Shown: in pieces, positions 63,731 to 64,000 of the stretch | Layout: every line of letters starts with the position of its first letter | Position numbering within the stretch: the first letter of the stretch is position 1 | Assembly: GCF_001613305.1 (NCBI RefSeq) | Contig: NZ_BDCC01000005.1 | Coordinates: 248,001 to 312,000 of the forward strand | Origin: Nocardia vaccinii NBRC 15922 | GTDB lineage: Bacteria; Actinomycetota; Actinomycetes; Mycobacteriales; Mycobacteriaceae | Reading direction: 5' to 3' | Length of the DNA: 64,000 nucleotides | Notes under the pieces: model-generated | Seen by the model: only the letters and a program-made list of their open reading frames with translations | Told to the model about the DNA's origin: nothing | Databases searched by the model: none | Made by a program: the position numbers and the translations under genes

Positions 63731-64000
63731 GTGCGTACGTCCGTGTTGATGGTGGCGGCCGCGGTCGCGATCGGGGTGATGTCGGTTGAGGTGGTGCCCA
63801 TGACGATCGACCCGGCGGTTTCGGCCGCCCGCGCGCAGGCCCCCGCCGATGCCGCCCCGGTGAGCTCAGATCCGCTGATCGCGCTGTTGCTCGAGCGTCT
63901 GAACACCGCCGATGCTGTGATCGCGGCCAAATGGGTGGGTGCGCACGGCCAGCATCCGGTGATCGACGATCCGGTTCGCGAACAGGTGGTCTACGACTCG
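63731..64000 (+). CDS. secreted chorismate mutase, N-terminal part (runs off the window)
   Basis: 90 residues visible from GTG at 63731. An N-terminal hydrophobic segment (VLMVAAAVAIGVMSVEVV) and AXA-like sites (VSAARAQAPADA) look like a signal peptide. The mature start LIALLLERLNTADAVIAAKW and DDPVREQVVYDS match the secreted AroQ-gamma chorismate mutases (mycobacterial Rv1885c type), where Arg and Lys bind the substrate that becomes prephenate. The right end is cut by the window. Confidence 0.75.
   Translation, partial: MRTSVLMVAAAVAIGVMSVEVVPMTIDPAVSAARAQAPADAAPVSSDPLIALLLERLNTADAVIAAKWVGAHGQHPVIDDPVREQVVYDS

Overview
The window is a high-GC actinobacterial chromosome segment, most likely Nocardia or a close relative in the Mycobacteriales. 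Two things point there. The left end follows the gyrA layout: a gyrase-like stop, a DUF3566 membrane protein, then tRNA-Ile. The right half carries the conserved block ppiA - rhomboid - PH-type membrane protein - crgA - trpG/pabA - pknB - pknA - pbpA - rodA - pstP - fhaB - fhaA - tRNA-Leu, as near the origin in Mycobacterium. All identities come from reading the sequence and remembered family features; no database search was run.

Layout. 1-1.25 kb: gyrA tail, DUF3566 protein, tRNA-Ile and its terminator. 1.8-10.5 kb: a compact island whose members resemble proteins of the mycobacterial DosR dormancy regulon. These are an Hrp1-like CBS protein, a phosphoribosyltransferase-erythromycin esterase fusion (Rv2030c-like), a B12-dependent ribonucleotide reductase (NrdZ-like), a tandem universal stress protein and an Rv1733c-like membrane protein. 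A PolX-type polymerase/PHP protein and a small Cys/His protein sit among them. A DosR-box-like palindrome lies in the divergent promoter at about 2.42 kb. 10.9-13.7 kb: AhpD-like protein and MarR regulator (divergent), a crotonase and a SAM methyltransferase.

14.23-24.76 kb is an integrated element inserted in the 3' end of tRNA-Ala. It is bounded by 36-bp direct repeats and carries a tyrosine integrase, an excisionase and a frameshifted, N-terminally shortened Rep of the actinomycete integrative element type. No TraB/FtsK transfer gene is visible. Its cargo is (i) an AT-richer RelA/SpoT-type nucleotide synthetase with a tightly linked 79-residue partner, (ii) a radical SAM - CYTH - cysteine-rich protein cassette in which the CYTH gene is frameshifted, (iii) three overlapping tiny genes, and (iv) a small conserved protein - DUF6879 - XRE/DUF5753 trio.

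24.9-37.5 kb: flavodoxin-fold oxidoreductase with a divergent XRE regulator, DLW-39 small protein, tautomerase, LysR regulator divergent from an adenylate cyclase, a DrrAB-type ABC exporter, ppiA, rhomboid protease, crgA, pabA/trpG and separate reductase and deaminase genes that look like the two halves of RibD. 37.6-47.6 kb: the Ser/Thr kinase, cell-shape and FHA operon on the minus strand, with ATGA/GTGA overlaps that indicate tight coupling. 47.8-64 kb: tRNA-Leu, SpoIIM and RDD membrane proteins, a DUF58-MoxR-DUF4129-type operon, an NTF2/membrane fusion divergent from an HxlR regulator, a LysR regulator, two short-chain dehydrogenases, a DUF4407 membrane protein and the start of a secreted chorismate mutase.

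The points most worth following up are the radical SAM/CYTH cassette and the RelA/SpoT pair inside the decaying element, and the DosR-like island with its palindromes. The two frameshifts in the element both fall in short G/C runs and should be checked against raw reads before the genes are called dead.
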